Source: an uncultured Ruminococcus sp.
Lineage (GTDB): Bacteria > Bacillota > Clostridia > Oscillospirales > Ruminococcaceae
DNA: 64,000 bases
NCBI GenBank assembly: GCA_949291125.1
Contig: CASEUJ010000015.1
Location: 1 to 64,000, forward strand
Reading direction: 5' to 3'
Position 1 is the first letter of the stretch. The number at the start of each line of letters is the position of its first letter. The position numbers and the translations under genes were made by a program. This document shows positions 1 to 8,307 of this stretch, piece after piece. The notes beneath the pieces were generated by a model. The model worked only from the letters and a program-made list of their open reading frames with translations, was not told where the DNA came from and ran no database searches.

Positions 1-118
1 CGTGAAGCCGCCCTCAAGATAAGATCTCCCTGAAGACCCCTTGTAGACTACGAGGTTGATAGGTCTGATGTGTAAGCATGGTGACATGTTTAGCTTGCAG
101 ATACTAATCGGTCGTGCG
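1..118 (+). rRNA. 23S ribosomal RNA, 3' end (partial)
   Basis: The window opens inside the last ~120 nt of 23S rRNA: the conserved tail with GTGAAGCCGCCCTCAAGATA and the closing GATACTAATCGGTCG helix strand is visible. The gene runs in from beyond the left edge. The exact 3' end near 118 is by comparison with the usual terminal helix. Confidence 0.92.
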
Positions 119-132
119 CTTTTCCTTTTGTT

Positions 133-158
133 CGAAGCGTCTTGCGCTTTGTTTTTGA
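133..158 (+). terminator. weak terminator-like hairpin after 23S
   Basis: A short AAGCG/CGCTT stem with a five-base loop (135-149) is followed by a T-rich tract. It could end the 23S transcript before the separate promoter at 208-236. The stem is only 5 bp, so it could equally be part of the processing region. Confidence 0.35.
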
Positions 159-207
159 TATTTTGTATTTTAAGTGAGAAATAAAAGAAAAATGAGAAGA
201 AAAGTAC

Positions 208-236
208 TTGACAAATTGGCTCAAGTGTGCTATAAT
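208..236 (+). promoter_or_regulatory. consensus sigma-A promoter for the tRNA/5S cluster
   Basis: TTGACA (208-213), a 17-base spacer and TATAAT (231-236) form a full consensus promoter 14 bases before tRNA-Lys. It lies between 23S and 5S, so the tRNA-5S-tRNA block can be transcribed independently of the large rRNAs. Confidence 0.85.
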
Positions 237-250
237 CAAATATAGCATAT

Positions 251-326
251 GCACCATTAGCTCAGTTGGTAGAGCAACTGACTCTTAATCAGTGGGTCCT
301 GGGTTCGAGTCCCCGATGGTGCACCA
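251..326 (+). tRNA. tRNA-Lys (anticodon CTT)
   Basis: A complete cloverleaf with encoded CCA. The 7-bp acceptor stem GCACCAT/ATGGTGC, D arm, T arm and a 5-bp anticodon stem with loop CTCTTAA are visible; positions 34-36 read CTT, which decodes AAG lysine. Confidence 0.95.
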
Positions 327-331
327 GGAAG

Positions 332-406
332 GGCCCGTTGGTCAAGTGGTTAAGACTCCGCCCTCTCACGGCGGCAACACCAGTTCGAATCTGGTACGGG
401 TCACCA
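332..406 (+). tRNA. tRNA-Glu (anticodon CTC)
   Basis: A cloverleaf with acceptor GGCCCGT/ACGGGTC (one G-T pair) and encoded CCA. The anticodon stem CCGCC/GGCGG frames the loop CTCTCAC, giving anticodon CTC for GAG glutamate. Only five bases separate it from tRNA-Lys, so the two are co-transcribed. Confidence 0.93.
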
Positions 407-418
407 TTTTTCTTTTAG

Positions 419-533
<115 letters not shown>

Positions 534-540
534 ATTAGAT

Positions 541-616
541 TCCTCCATAGCTCAGTCGGTAGAGCACTCGGCTGTTAACCGAGTTGTCGTTGGTTCGAGT
601 CCAACTGGGGGAGCCA
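541..616 (+). tRNA. tRNA-Asn (anticodon GTT)
   Basis: The acceptor TCCTCCA pairs with TGGGGGA (one T-G pair) and CCA is encoded. The anticodon stem CTCGG/CCGAG encloses loop CTGTTAA, giving GTT for asparagine. It is the last gene of the tRNA/5S unit, eight bases after 5S. Confidence 0.95.
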
Positions 617-619
617 AAT

Positions 620-655
620 GAAACCGCTTTTGCAAATTGCAAAGGCGGTTTTTGT
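620..655 (+). terminator. terminator of the tRNA/5S unit
   Basis: The stem AACCGCTTTTGCAA/TTGCAAAGGCGGTT (one mismatch) is followed directly by a T run. It ends the stable-RNA unit. Confidence 0.85.
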
Positions 656-676
656 CATATCCTGGAAAAGTCTAAA

Positions 677-729
677 ATAAAAACACGCACGATTTTCGTA
701 CAGCTGAGGATCATCGTGCGTGTTTTTAT
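677..729 (-). terminator. terminator of tatD (bidirectional)
   Basis: A 14-bp perfect stem AAAACACGCACGAT/ATCGTGCGTGTTTT has A and T tracts on both sides, so it can work in both directions. It lies exactly at the 3' end of tatD. Confidence 0.8.
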
Positions 730-1499
730 TATATGTCAAGCCCGTACAGCCGATGTCCATTGCGACAGGTTTGTTCCAGAAGTATCTGCGTTTCTACGCC
801 CCGTACCTCCGCCGCAGCCTGTGCGGTGTATGGGATCATGGCACTGTCACAGCGCTTTCCACGTAAGGGAACGGGCGCCATATAGGGACAATCTGTTTCC
901 AGCACAAGCCTGTCATCTGGCACAGCTGCGAGTGCCTTTCGTGCCTTCTTTGCATTGGGGAAAGACACCACGCCTGTAAAGCCAATATACATGCCAAGTT
1001 TTAATACTTCCTGTGCTGTTTCTGCACTTCCTGAGAAACAATGCACGACGCCGCGCGGCCGGAATTCGCGTAGTTCACGCAGATAATCTTCAGTGCAGTC
1101 GCGTGCATGAATGATCACCGGTAAGTCGAGATAATTTGCAAGGTCAAGCTGCTCTCGCAGCAATGTCAGTTGGGTATCGCGGTCATAGCCGGGGTAGTGA
1201 TAGTCTAGCCCGATTTCACCGATTGCCACCACATGTGGTGATTGCGTCAGTTTTTCGAGTTGTGCGAGATAGTCATCCGGCTGTGTGCCGGCAAATTCTG
1301 GGTGAATGCCGACGGCAGCACAAAGATAGGAATAGTGCTCTGCAAGCTCAATGCCCCATGCGCTGTCTTCAAGGGTTGTGCCGGCAAGCGTCGCACGGAC
1401 AACACCCTGTTCTGGGAGCGCAGAAAGAAGTGTATCGCGATCCGTATCAAAAGCGGCATCGGTATAATGGCTGTGGGTGTCGAAGATGGATGTATACAT
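729..1499 (-). CDS. tatD: TatD family metal-dependent hydrolase/DNase
   Basis: A 256-residue TatD-type TIM-barrel hydrolase; the family includes 3'-5' DNases and deacylases. Metal-ligand motifs are in order: DTHSHYTD at the N-terminus, GEIGLDYHY, HARDC, HCFSGS and ETDCPY. The length is normal. The ATG at 1499 was chosen over longer upstream readings because AGAAGGAG lies in front of it and because the family begins with the DTHxH strand. The gene is transcribed away from alr, with its own promoter at 1652-1680. The substrate cannot be told from sequence. Confidence 0.9.
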   Translation of the reverse strand: MYTSIFDTHSHYTDAAFDTDRDTLLSALPEQGVVRATLAGTTLEDSAWGIELAEHYSYLCAAVGIHPEFAGTQPDDYLAQLEKLTQSPHVVAIGEIGLDYHYPGYDRDTQLTLLREQLDLANYLDLPVIIHARDCTEDYLRELREFRPRGVVHCFSGSAETAQEVLKLGMYIGFTGVVSFPNAKKARKALAAVPDDRLVLETDCPYMAPVPLRGKRCDSAMIPYTAQAAAEVRGVETQILLEQTCRNGHRLYGLDI

Positions 1500-1562
1500 A
1501 AAGATGCTCCTTCTTGTGACACCGCGCGGAGCTGCGGATTTTTGCCATTTCGGAAAATCGTC

Positions 1563-1591
1563 TTGCAATTTTGCGCGCAGTGTGCTATACT
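1563..1591 (+). promoter_or_regulatory. promoter of alr
   Basis: TTGCAA (1563-1568), a 17-base spacer and TATACT (1586-1591), about 120 bases before the alr start. Confidence 0.65.
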
Positions 1592-1651
1592 AAAAGGTAC
1601 TGTGGAAAACATTCACAGCGCCGTGGAAAGCGGAATGCTTTTCCGGGTTTT

Positions 1652-1680
1652 ATCATAGCATATTTTGAGGAGAATTGCAA
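1652..1680 (-). promoter_or_regulatory. promoter of tatD
   Basis: On the minus strand, TTGCAA (1680-1675), a 17-base spacer and TATGAT (1657-1652). It uses the same -35 hexamer as the alr promoter. The two promoters are oriented so that their transcripts overlap for about 60 bases. Confidence 0.6.
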
Positions 1681-1713
1681 GCGCGATTTGAAACTCAATA
1701 CGCAGAAAGTGTG

Positions 1714-2868
1714 ATGTTTATGGAACACAATCAGCAGGTGCATTATCGGGCATGGGCGGAGATTGATCTTAGTGCCCTTGCTCATAACGTTGCAGCTGTC
1801 CGCGAGATTTTGCCCTCCCAGACCACATTGATGGCAGTGGTGAAGGCGAACGCCTATGGTCATGGCGACGCCGCCATCTGTCGAAAACTCTGGGACCTGG
1901 GTGTGCGGTGGTTTGCGGTGTCGAATCTGGAAGAGGCACTCGCGGTGCGGCAGTATTGTCCCTATGGCGAGATCTTTATCCTCGGCTATACGCCGCCCGA
2001 ATTTGCACCGGAACTGGCGCGCAATAACATCATTCAGGGCGTACTCTCCATTGAACATGCGAATCAGCTGCAAGCGTACGCACATCAGCCTGTGCGCTGT
2101 CACATTAAGCTCGATACTGGTATGGGGCGCATCGGATTTCGAGGAAATTCTCCGGAGGAATGTGCGGAAAAGCTCTTGCCGCTGTTTTCACTGGATCGGC
2201 TGTCCATTGAGGGAATCTATACCCACTTTGCTGCCGCAGATTCGCCAAATCAGGATGACATCGCCTATACCGATGCACAGGAATCGTTTATCATTGATGT
2301 CTATGACACGTTGGCACAGCGCGGACGTAAGCTCAAACATCTCCACTTTATGAACAGTGCCGCCGCCGTGACGCGTCCAAATCCGCGTGCAACGCTTGCA
2401 CGGATCGGAATCGTTATGTATGGCTTAGAGCCAAATTATCCGGTTCATGTGCCGATTGCACTCAAACCCGTGATGTCGCTGCACAGCGTGGTGTCCCATG
2501 TCAAAACGGTCGAGCCGGGCGCATGTATTAGCTATGGCAGAACCTATACCGCACAGGAGCCGCGAAAGATCGCAACGGTTACGATCGGCTATGCGGATGG
2601 CTATGCACGGCTATTGTCCAATCGTGCCAGTGCGCTGGTGCATGGGGTGGCGTGTCCGATTGTGGGCAGAGTTTGTATGGATCAGCTGATGCTCGATGTG
2701 ACGGATGTCCCAGCAGAGATCCAACCGGGTGATACCGTCACCATGTTCGGCACAGACGGCGATGCATCGATCACTGCAGACGAGCTTGCGGCGATGTACG
2801 GAACGATCGGGTATGAGATCGTATGCGGCATCTCAAAGAGAGTCCCAAGAGTCACCGTAAACGGCTGA
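1714..2868 (+). CDS. alr: alanine racemase
   Basis: A PLP enzyme that interconverts L- and D-alanine for peptidoglycan. The N-terminal barrel carries VVKANAYGHG, whose lysine (residue 44 from this start) holds PLP. The second catalytic residue is the tyrosine of ISYGRTY, and the C-terminal beta domain ends normally (384 residues). The start is uncertain. ATG 1714 and ATG 1720 both fit the family, which begins at RAWAEIDL. TTG at 1675 follows GAGGAG by only two bases and would add a leader unlike the family. Confidence 0.93.
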   Translation: MFMEHNQQVHYRAWAEIDLSALAHNVAAVREILPSQTTLMAVVKANAYGHGDAAICRKLWDLGVRWFAVSNLEEALAVRQYCPYGEIFILGYTPPEFAPELARNNIIQGVLSIEHANQLQAYAHQPVRCHIKLDTGMGRIGFRGNSPEECAEKLLPLFSLDRLSIEGIYTHFAAADSPNQDDIAYTDAQESFIIDVYDTLAQRGRKLKHLHFMNSAAAVTRPNPRATLARIGIVMYGLEPNYPVHVPIALKPVMSLHSVVSHVKTVEPGACISYGRTYTAQEPRKIATVTIGYADGYARLLSNRASALVHGVACPIVGRVCMDQLMLDVTDVPAEIQPGDTVTMFGTDGDASITADELAAMYGTIGYEIVCGISKRVPRVTVNG

Positions 2869-2979
2869 GAAGGCAAGCGTACATGCCATTGTGTACACAC
2901 GATTAAGAATAACATTTTGCGTCAAGCCGCCGCAGATCCCTTCACAACATTTCCCACTCCCGGACATCGTAAAAGGGTA

Positions 2980-3008
2980 TTGAAATTTGTCGAAAAATCC
3001 GCTATAAT
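2980..3008 (+). promoter_or_regulatory. promoter of the dehydratase-activase operon
   Basis: TTGAAA (2980-2985), a 17-base spacer and TATAAT (3003-3008), 145 bases before the first gene. The 2869-2979 stretch shows no gene. Confidence 0.7.
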
Positions 3009-3152
3009 ATAAGACAGGCGCATGACGCAAATGATGATATTTCCGGGTTTTTTCATAAGCCCGTCCCATATAGTTCCGTTCCGGATTCAGACGTCCGGAA
3101 CATACGCCACCTGCGGCAGCCGCACTGCCGCACAGAGAGGAGAAGTCACTGT

Positions 3153-6100
3153 ATGAATCAGAACACCACACAACCACAACAGCAGGAACTTGGCACACCG
3201 TATGCTGTCGGCATTGACGTCGGCTCCACAACGGTCAAAACGGTCTTGCTGGATGAACAGGGCAATGTGCTGTCCCAGAGCTATACGCGCCACTTCTCTA
3301 AAGTCCGGGAGACGGTTTGCGAGACGCTTTGTCATCTCTCTCAGTTCTACCCGGACGCATGCTTGCGGGTGAGCATCACCGGTTCTGCCGGGCTCGGCCT
3401 TGCACAGGCGGCAAAACTGCCGTTTGTACAGGAGGTTCACGCCGCGTTTCTTGCTGTGAAACAGCGCTTTCCACAGGCAGATGTCGTCATCGAGCTCGGC
3501 GGCGAGGATGCGAAGATTATTTTCCTCACCGGCGGCATGGAACAGCGTATGAACGGCAGCTGTGCCGGCGGTACGGGCGCATTCATCGACCAGATGGCAA
3601 CGCTTTTGGATATCAGCGTCGATGAACTCGACAAAATGGCACTGTCGGCGGAAAAGGTTTATCCCATCGCAAGCCGCTGCGGCGTGTTTGCTAAGTCCGA
3701 TATCCAGCCGCTTTTGAATCAGGGCGCACGGCGCGAAGATATCGCCGCTAGCATTTTTCAGGCGGTGGTTGATCAGACGGTATCCGGTCTGGCGCAAGGG
3801 CGGCGGATCCAGGGTAATGTTCTCTTCCTCGGCGGACCGCTGTCGTTTTTAGAGGGACTGCGGCGTGCCTTTGTCCAGACCCTGAAGCTCGATGAGGAAC
3901 ACGCCCTCTTCCCGGACGATGCACGCACCTTTGTCGCATACGGCAGTGCTCTGTCGGCGTCTTCGCTCAATGAAACCTATACGCTGTCCCAGCTTGCGGA
4001 CTTACTCGAACACGCTAAGGCAGAGACGGCACTGAGTGCCGACAAACCGCTGTTTACATATCCGGAGGAGTATGAACGCTTTCGCCGGCGCCATGGCGCA
4101 CATGATGTGGCGCGCGGCGACTATCGCACCTATCGCGGTAAGGCCTTCCTCGGGATCGATGCCGGATCCACGACCACAAAGATCGTTTTGATCTCGGAAA
4201 ATCGGGAGCTGCTCTATGACTATTATGCCTCGAATAAAGGCCAGCCGCTCGATTGCGTCAAGCAGGAACTGACTGCACTCTATGAAAATTTAAGTCCCGA
4301 CTGTACGATCTGTGGCAGTGCCGTCACCGGCTATGGCGAGGATCTCATCCGCGCAGGGCTCGGTATCGACTTTGGCATCGTAGAAACAGTGGCACACTTT
4401 AAGGCGGCGTCGTTCTTCTGCCCGGAGGTCGATTTCATCATTGACATCGGCGGACAGGATATCAAGTGTTTCCAGATTAAAAATCACACCATTGATAGTA
4501 TTATGCTCAACGAAGCATGTTCCTCCGGCTGTGGCTCGTTTATCCAGGCGTTTGCCGTGGCGCTGGGTTATGATATCGCAGAGTTTTCAAAGCTGGGGCT
4601 TTTCGCCGAACATCCGGTGGACTTAGGTTCGCGTTGTACCGTCTTTATGAACAGCAGCGTCAAGCAGGCACAGAAGGACGGCGCAACAGTCGAAGACATC
4701 TCCGCCGGACTGTCTGGCTCGATCGTCAAGAATGCGATTTATAAGGTCATTCGTGCACGCGATCCTGAAGAACTCGGCACACACATCGTCGTACAGGGCG
4801 GCACATTCTTAAACGACGCCGTACTCCGGTGTTTCGAACGCGAGATCGGACACGATGTCATCCGTCCGGCGATCTCCGGGCTGATGGGTGCATTCGGTGC
4901 GGCGCTCTATGCGCTGGAACACGCGACGGGCAGCAGTACACTTCTCACCAAACAACAGCTTGCGGATTTTTCCTATACGGCAAAGGCGACGACCTGTCGG
5001 GGCTGTACGGCACACTGTGCGCTCAGTATTATTCGCTTTTCCGACGGCAGCCGCTTTATCTCCGGCAACCGCTGTGAAAAGGGAGCGGGGAAGAAGGAAT
5101 CGGAGCAGCTCCCGAACCTCTTTGAGTGGAAATACCGCCGCATTCTCTCCTTCGCCGATACTGTGCCGGATGAGCCGAAGGCCACTGTGGGACTGCCTTT
5201 GGCGTTGCACTATTACGACCAGATGCCGCTATGGCATACCTTCTTTACCAAGATTGGACTGCGTGTGGTCTTTTCGGAGGAGAGCACGCGGGAAACATAT
5301 TACAAGGGACAGAGCACGATCCCGTCCGATACGGTATGCTATCCGGCAAAGCTCACCCATGGTCATATCATCAGCCTGTTAGAACGCGGTGCAGACTTTA
5401 TCTTCTATCCCTGCATGAGCTATAACCTCGATGAAGGCGATTCGGATAATCACTATAACTGTCCGGTTGTGGCGTATTATCCGGAGCTTCTGATGGCGAA
5501 CTGTGAGATGTTAAATGACCAGAATTTCCTCTATCCATTCTTAGACCTCAATCGCCGCGGCCATGTGGTGCGTGCGCTCAGCGATCTGTTTGCCCGGTAT
5601 GCGACGAAAAAGGAGATTGAGGCGGCGCTCGATGCCGGATTCGAAGCGCTTGATGCCTATCGCTGTGAAATTATCGCACAGGGCGAAGAAATCGTTCGTG
5701 CGGCAAGAGCACAGCACAAGCCCATCATTGTCCTTGCTGGCAGACCCTATCACATTGACCCGGAGATCAACCACGGTATTCACAAGCTGATCTCCAGCTT
5801 AGGGCTTGCGGTCATCACCGAAGACAGCGTGGCACATCTGGCGCAGACGCCAAAGTTACAGGCGCTCAATCAGTGGACCTATCATTCGAGAATGTACCGC
5901 GCCGCGCAGTATGTCACCACTCAGCCGGATATGCAGCTGGTACAACTGGTGTCATTCGGCTGCGGCATTGATGCGATCACGACCGATGAGGTACGCCGCA
6001 TTTTAGAGGACGGCGGTAAGCTTTATACCCAGCTCAAGATCGACGAGATCAGCAACTTAGGTGCGATCAAGATCCGTTTGCGCAGTCTCATTGCGGCAAT

Positions 6101-6161
6101 GCAGGTGCAGCACGGCGCAGAGGAAACGCAGGAATCAGAAAAGGAGAAGACACAGGCATGA
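3153..6161 (+). CDS. double 2-hydroxyacyl-CoA dehydratase activase-type protein (BadF/BcrA ATPases plus DUF2229)
   Basis: 1002 residues with two ASKHA ATPase modules in tandem. The first (about 18-280) has GIDVGSTTVK and CAGGTGAF. The second (about 330-590) has GIDAGSTTTK, DIGGQDIK and CSSGCGSF, where cysteines would ligate the activator's Fe-S cluster. A DUF2229-type region follows (about 610-980) with CRGCTAHC and CYPAKLTHGH. Relatives of this family are often a single chain of about 1400 residues; here the last third is encoded separately at 6931-8166. The natural substrate of this widespread clostridial system is unknown. It is the first gene of a three-gene operon and its stop overlaps the next start. 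Confidence 0.85.
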   Translation: MNQNTTQPQQQELGTPYAVGIDVGSTTVKTVLLDEQGNVLSQSYTRHFSKVRETVCETLCHLSQFYPDACLRVSITGSAGLGLAQAAKLPFVQEVHAAFLAVKQRFPQADVVIELGGEDAKIIFLTGGMEQRMNGSCAGGTGAFIDQMATLLDISVDELDKMALSAEKVYPIASRCGVFAKSDIQPLLNQGARREDIAASIFQAVVDQTVSGLAQGRRIQGNVLFLGGPLSFLEGLRRAFVQTLKLDEEHALFPDDARTFVAYGSALSASSLNETYTLSQLADLLEHAKAETALSADKPLFTYPEEYERFRRRHGAHDVARGDYRTYRGKAFLGIDAGSTTTKIVLISENRELLYDYYASNKGQPLDCVKQELTALYENLSPDCTICGSAVTGYGEDLIRAGLGIDFGIVETVAHFKAASFFCPEVDFIIDIGGQDIKCFQIKNHTIDSIMLNEACSSGCGSFIQAFAVALGYDIAEFSKLGLFAEHPVDLGSRCTVFMNSSVKQAQKDGATVEDISAGLSGSIVKNAIYKVIRARDPEELGTHIVVQGGTFLNDAVLRCFEREIGHDVIRPAISGLMGAFGAALYALEHATGSSTLLTKQQLADFSYTAKATTCRGCTAHCALSIIRFSDGSRFISGNRCEKGAGKKESEQLPNLFEWKYRRILSFADTVPDEPKATVGLPLALHYYDQMPLWHTFFTKIGLRVVFSEESTRETYYKGQSTIPSDTVCYPAKLTHGHIISLLERGADFIFYPCMSYNLDEGDSDNHYNCPVVAYYPELLMANCEMLNDQNFLYPFLDLNRRGHVVRALSDLFARYATKKEIEAALDAGFEALDAYRCEIIAQGEEIVRAARAQHKPIIVLAGRPYHIDPEINHGIHKLISSLGLAVITEDSVAHLAQTPKLQALNQWTYHSRMYRAAQYVTTQPDMQLVQLVSFGCGIDAITTDEVRRILEDGGKLYTQLKIDEISNLGAIKIRLRSLIAAMQVQHGAEETQESEKEKTQA

Positions 6162-6811
6162 AAAAGCGGCTTTTTGCGGCGTTGTGCAGTTTGGGACTGC
6201 TTCCGATGGGCGGCTGTGGCAGTACACTGTTGTCGATGCAGGATGCCGAGACGATGCTCGAATCGGTTTACCCATTCGATTTCACCTATGTGGATGAAGC
6301 AGAAACCACCGCAGAGGATGGCAGCACGGCGATGCTCTATACGTTCCGGGATCCTGCCGGAAACGAAACACAATTTCTCACCCAGACGATACAGACGGAT
6401 GACGGCAAAACGGTCGTCGGTCAGAGCGATCGTACCCGAAAGGCACTGATTGCATCTGCGCCGCAGTGGAATGCGCTTTGTGATGCATCCGAGATCACCT
6501 ATGTCCAAGAGGATGCCGTCTGGCGACTGATGCTCGATGACGCCGATACGCCGCAGGCACTCGCCACGGAAAGCTATCAGGCGGCGGAATTGATCCGCGC
6601 AATGCTTGACAGCGCGCCGCTCATGGAAGTCCAGACCGAAGGGTATGTTCATGAGGATGTGATTGAAGTCTATTTCCAGACAACCGAGAATGGTGCCGCA
6701 CAGGCGGTGTATCTCTGCGGCTTTGACCTTGCGCGGCAGGGTACATATACGATCGACTATATCGCCGGCGATATCCAGCTATGGATGCGGCAGAATGGGA
6801 TTATGGAGTGA
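6158..6811 (+). CDS. putative lipoprotein in the dehydratase-activase operon
   Basis: 217 residues. The start ATG overlaps the upstream stop as ATGA, so translation is coupled. The N-terminus MKKRLFAALCSLGLLPMGGC is a lipoprotein signal with cysteine 20 as the likely lipidation site. The rest is acidic, without recognised motifs, and ends in a segment predicted from its pattern to be mixed alpha/beta. I do not recognise the family. It separates the two halves of a protein that is usually continuous. Confidence 0.7.
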   Translation: MKKRLFAALCSLGLLPMGGCGSTLLSMQDAETMLESVYPFDFTYVDEAETTAEDGSTAMLYTFRDPAGNETQFLTQTIQTDDGKTVVGQSDRTRKALIASAPQWNALCDASEITYVQEDAVWRLMLDDADTPQALATESYQAAELIRAMLDSAPLMEVQTEGYVHEDVIEVYFQTTENGAAQAVYLCGFDLARQGTYTIDYIAGDIQLWMRQNGIME

Positions 6812-6930
6812 GAAACACCTGAGGCAACACTGCAAAGAGCGCCTGACGGTGCATCTGACGCACGATCTCTGTACGGTATTCCCCTGACTTTAAGCCCCTG
6901 ATCTCAAATTATGAATAGCGGAGGACGCAG

Positions 6931-8166
6931 ATGGAACAGAATTATGCAAAATTCACACCCGAAATGAAAAAGACGCACACCATCCTTGTGCCGAATATGC
7001 TGCCGATCCATTTTCACCTGATCATCCGGATTCTGGCACAGTTCGGCTATCGGATGGAGCTTTTGGAATCGACCTCGCGCACGGTGGTGGAAGAGGGACT
7101 CAAAAACGTGCACAACGACACCTGTTATCCAGCGCTTCTGGTGGTCGGACAGTTTATGGAGGCACTCAAAAGCGGGAAGTATGATCTCGATCATACGGCA
7201 CTTCTGATTACCCAAACCGGCGGTGGCTGCCGGGCATCGAACTATATCCACCTGCTGCGCAAATGTATGGCACAGCAGTTTCCGCAGGTGCCGGTGATCT
7301 CACTCAATTTTGCCGGACTCGAAAAGGACAGCAGTTTGGAACTAACCGTACCGCTTTGTTTGAAGATGATGTATGGTGTATTGTACGCCGACCTGCTCAT
7401 GACGCTTTATAATCAGTGCCGCCCTTATGAGATCAATGAGGGCGAATCGAAACAAGTTTTGGATGCATGGCAGGAGAAGCTTCCGAAGCTCTTTGAATCG
7501 TCGAAATATCTCTCCACTGAGAAGATCTATCGCCAAATTTTAGACGATTTTGCGGCGATCCCGCGCAGCAAAAAGCCGAAGATCCGCGTCGGCATCATCG
7601 GCGAAATCTATGTCAAATATTCGCCGCTTGCCAATAACCACCTCGAAGAATTCCTGATCTCTGAGGGATGTGAGCCGATCGTGCCGACGCTCATGGAATT
7701 TGTGCTCTACTGTGCGGTGAATACTGAAACCAACAGCACGCTCTATCACTATAAAAACCTCAAGACCATGGCGTTTGGGTTGGGCTATAAATTCCTGCAC
7801 AGCAAGCAGATGCAAATGATTCGTGCTATTGAAAAGCACGGTGTGTTTACGGCGCCGCACGACTTTGAACTGTTGCGTCGTGCCGCAGACCGGTATATCA
7901 GCCAGGGCGTACAGATGGGTGAGGGATGGATGATTACGGCGGAGATGGCGGTATTGGCAGAAACAGGTGTGGAAAACATCATCTGTACTCAGCCGTTTGG
8001 ATGTCTGCCGAACCATATCGTGGCAAAGGGTATGGCGCGCACCATCAAAAACGCCTATCCGAACGCCAATATTGTGGCGATCGATTATGACCCCGGTGCA
8101 ACGCGCGTGAACCAGGAAAATCGCATCAAGCTCATGCTTGCAAACGCAAGAGTGCCGGAACAGTAA
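6931..8166 (+). CDS. 2-hydroxyacyl-CoA dehydratase/activase C-terminal-type protein
   Basis: 411 residues matching the C-terminal part of the long activase-dehydratase proteins: NDTCYPALL, TGGGCRASNY and the final GCLPNHIVAKG carry the conserved cysteines expected to bind a [4Fe-4S] cluster. The start follows AGCGGAGGACGCAG. It presumably works with the 3153-6161 ATPase as a split version of one enzyme. A strong terminator follows at once. Confidence 0.82.
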   Translation: MEQNYAKFTPEMKKTHTILVPNMLPIHFHLIIRILAQFGYRMELLESTSRTVVEEGLKNVHNDTCYPALLVVGQFMEALKSGKYDLDHTALLITQTGGGCRASNYIHLLRKCMAQQFPQVPVISLNFAGLEKDSSLELTVPLCLKMMYGVLYADLLMTLYNQCRPYEINEGESKQVLDAWQEKLPKLFESSKYLSTEKIYRQILDDFAAIPRSKKPKIRVGIIGEIYVKYSPLANNHLEEFLISEGCEPIVPTLMEFVLYCAVNTETNSTLYHYKNLKTMAFGLGYKFLHSKQMQMIRAIEKHGVFTAPHDFELLRRAADRYISQGVQMGEGWMITAEMAVLAETGVENIICTQPFGCLPNHIVAKGMARTIKNAYPNANIVAIDYDPGATRVNQENRIKLMLANARVPEQ

Positions 8167-8186
8167 GCTTCGATGATCTGAATCCA

Positions 8187-8225
8187 AAAAAATGACGCAG
8201 CTTTTATGGCTGCGTCATTTTTTTG
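8187..8225 (+). terminator. bidirectional terminator
   Basis: Perfect AAAAAATGACGCAGC/GCTGCGTCATTTTTT stem with a short loop. It ends the operon on the plus strand and can also serve the minus-strand gene ending at 8308. Confidence 0.88.
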
Positions 8226-8307
8226 GCGCCTCGTAACCCGAGACGCGATTTATTGATTTAGAAGACTACGTCGAAATTGTTGTGAGAAAAGATGTGCGCC
8301 GGATTGC

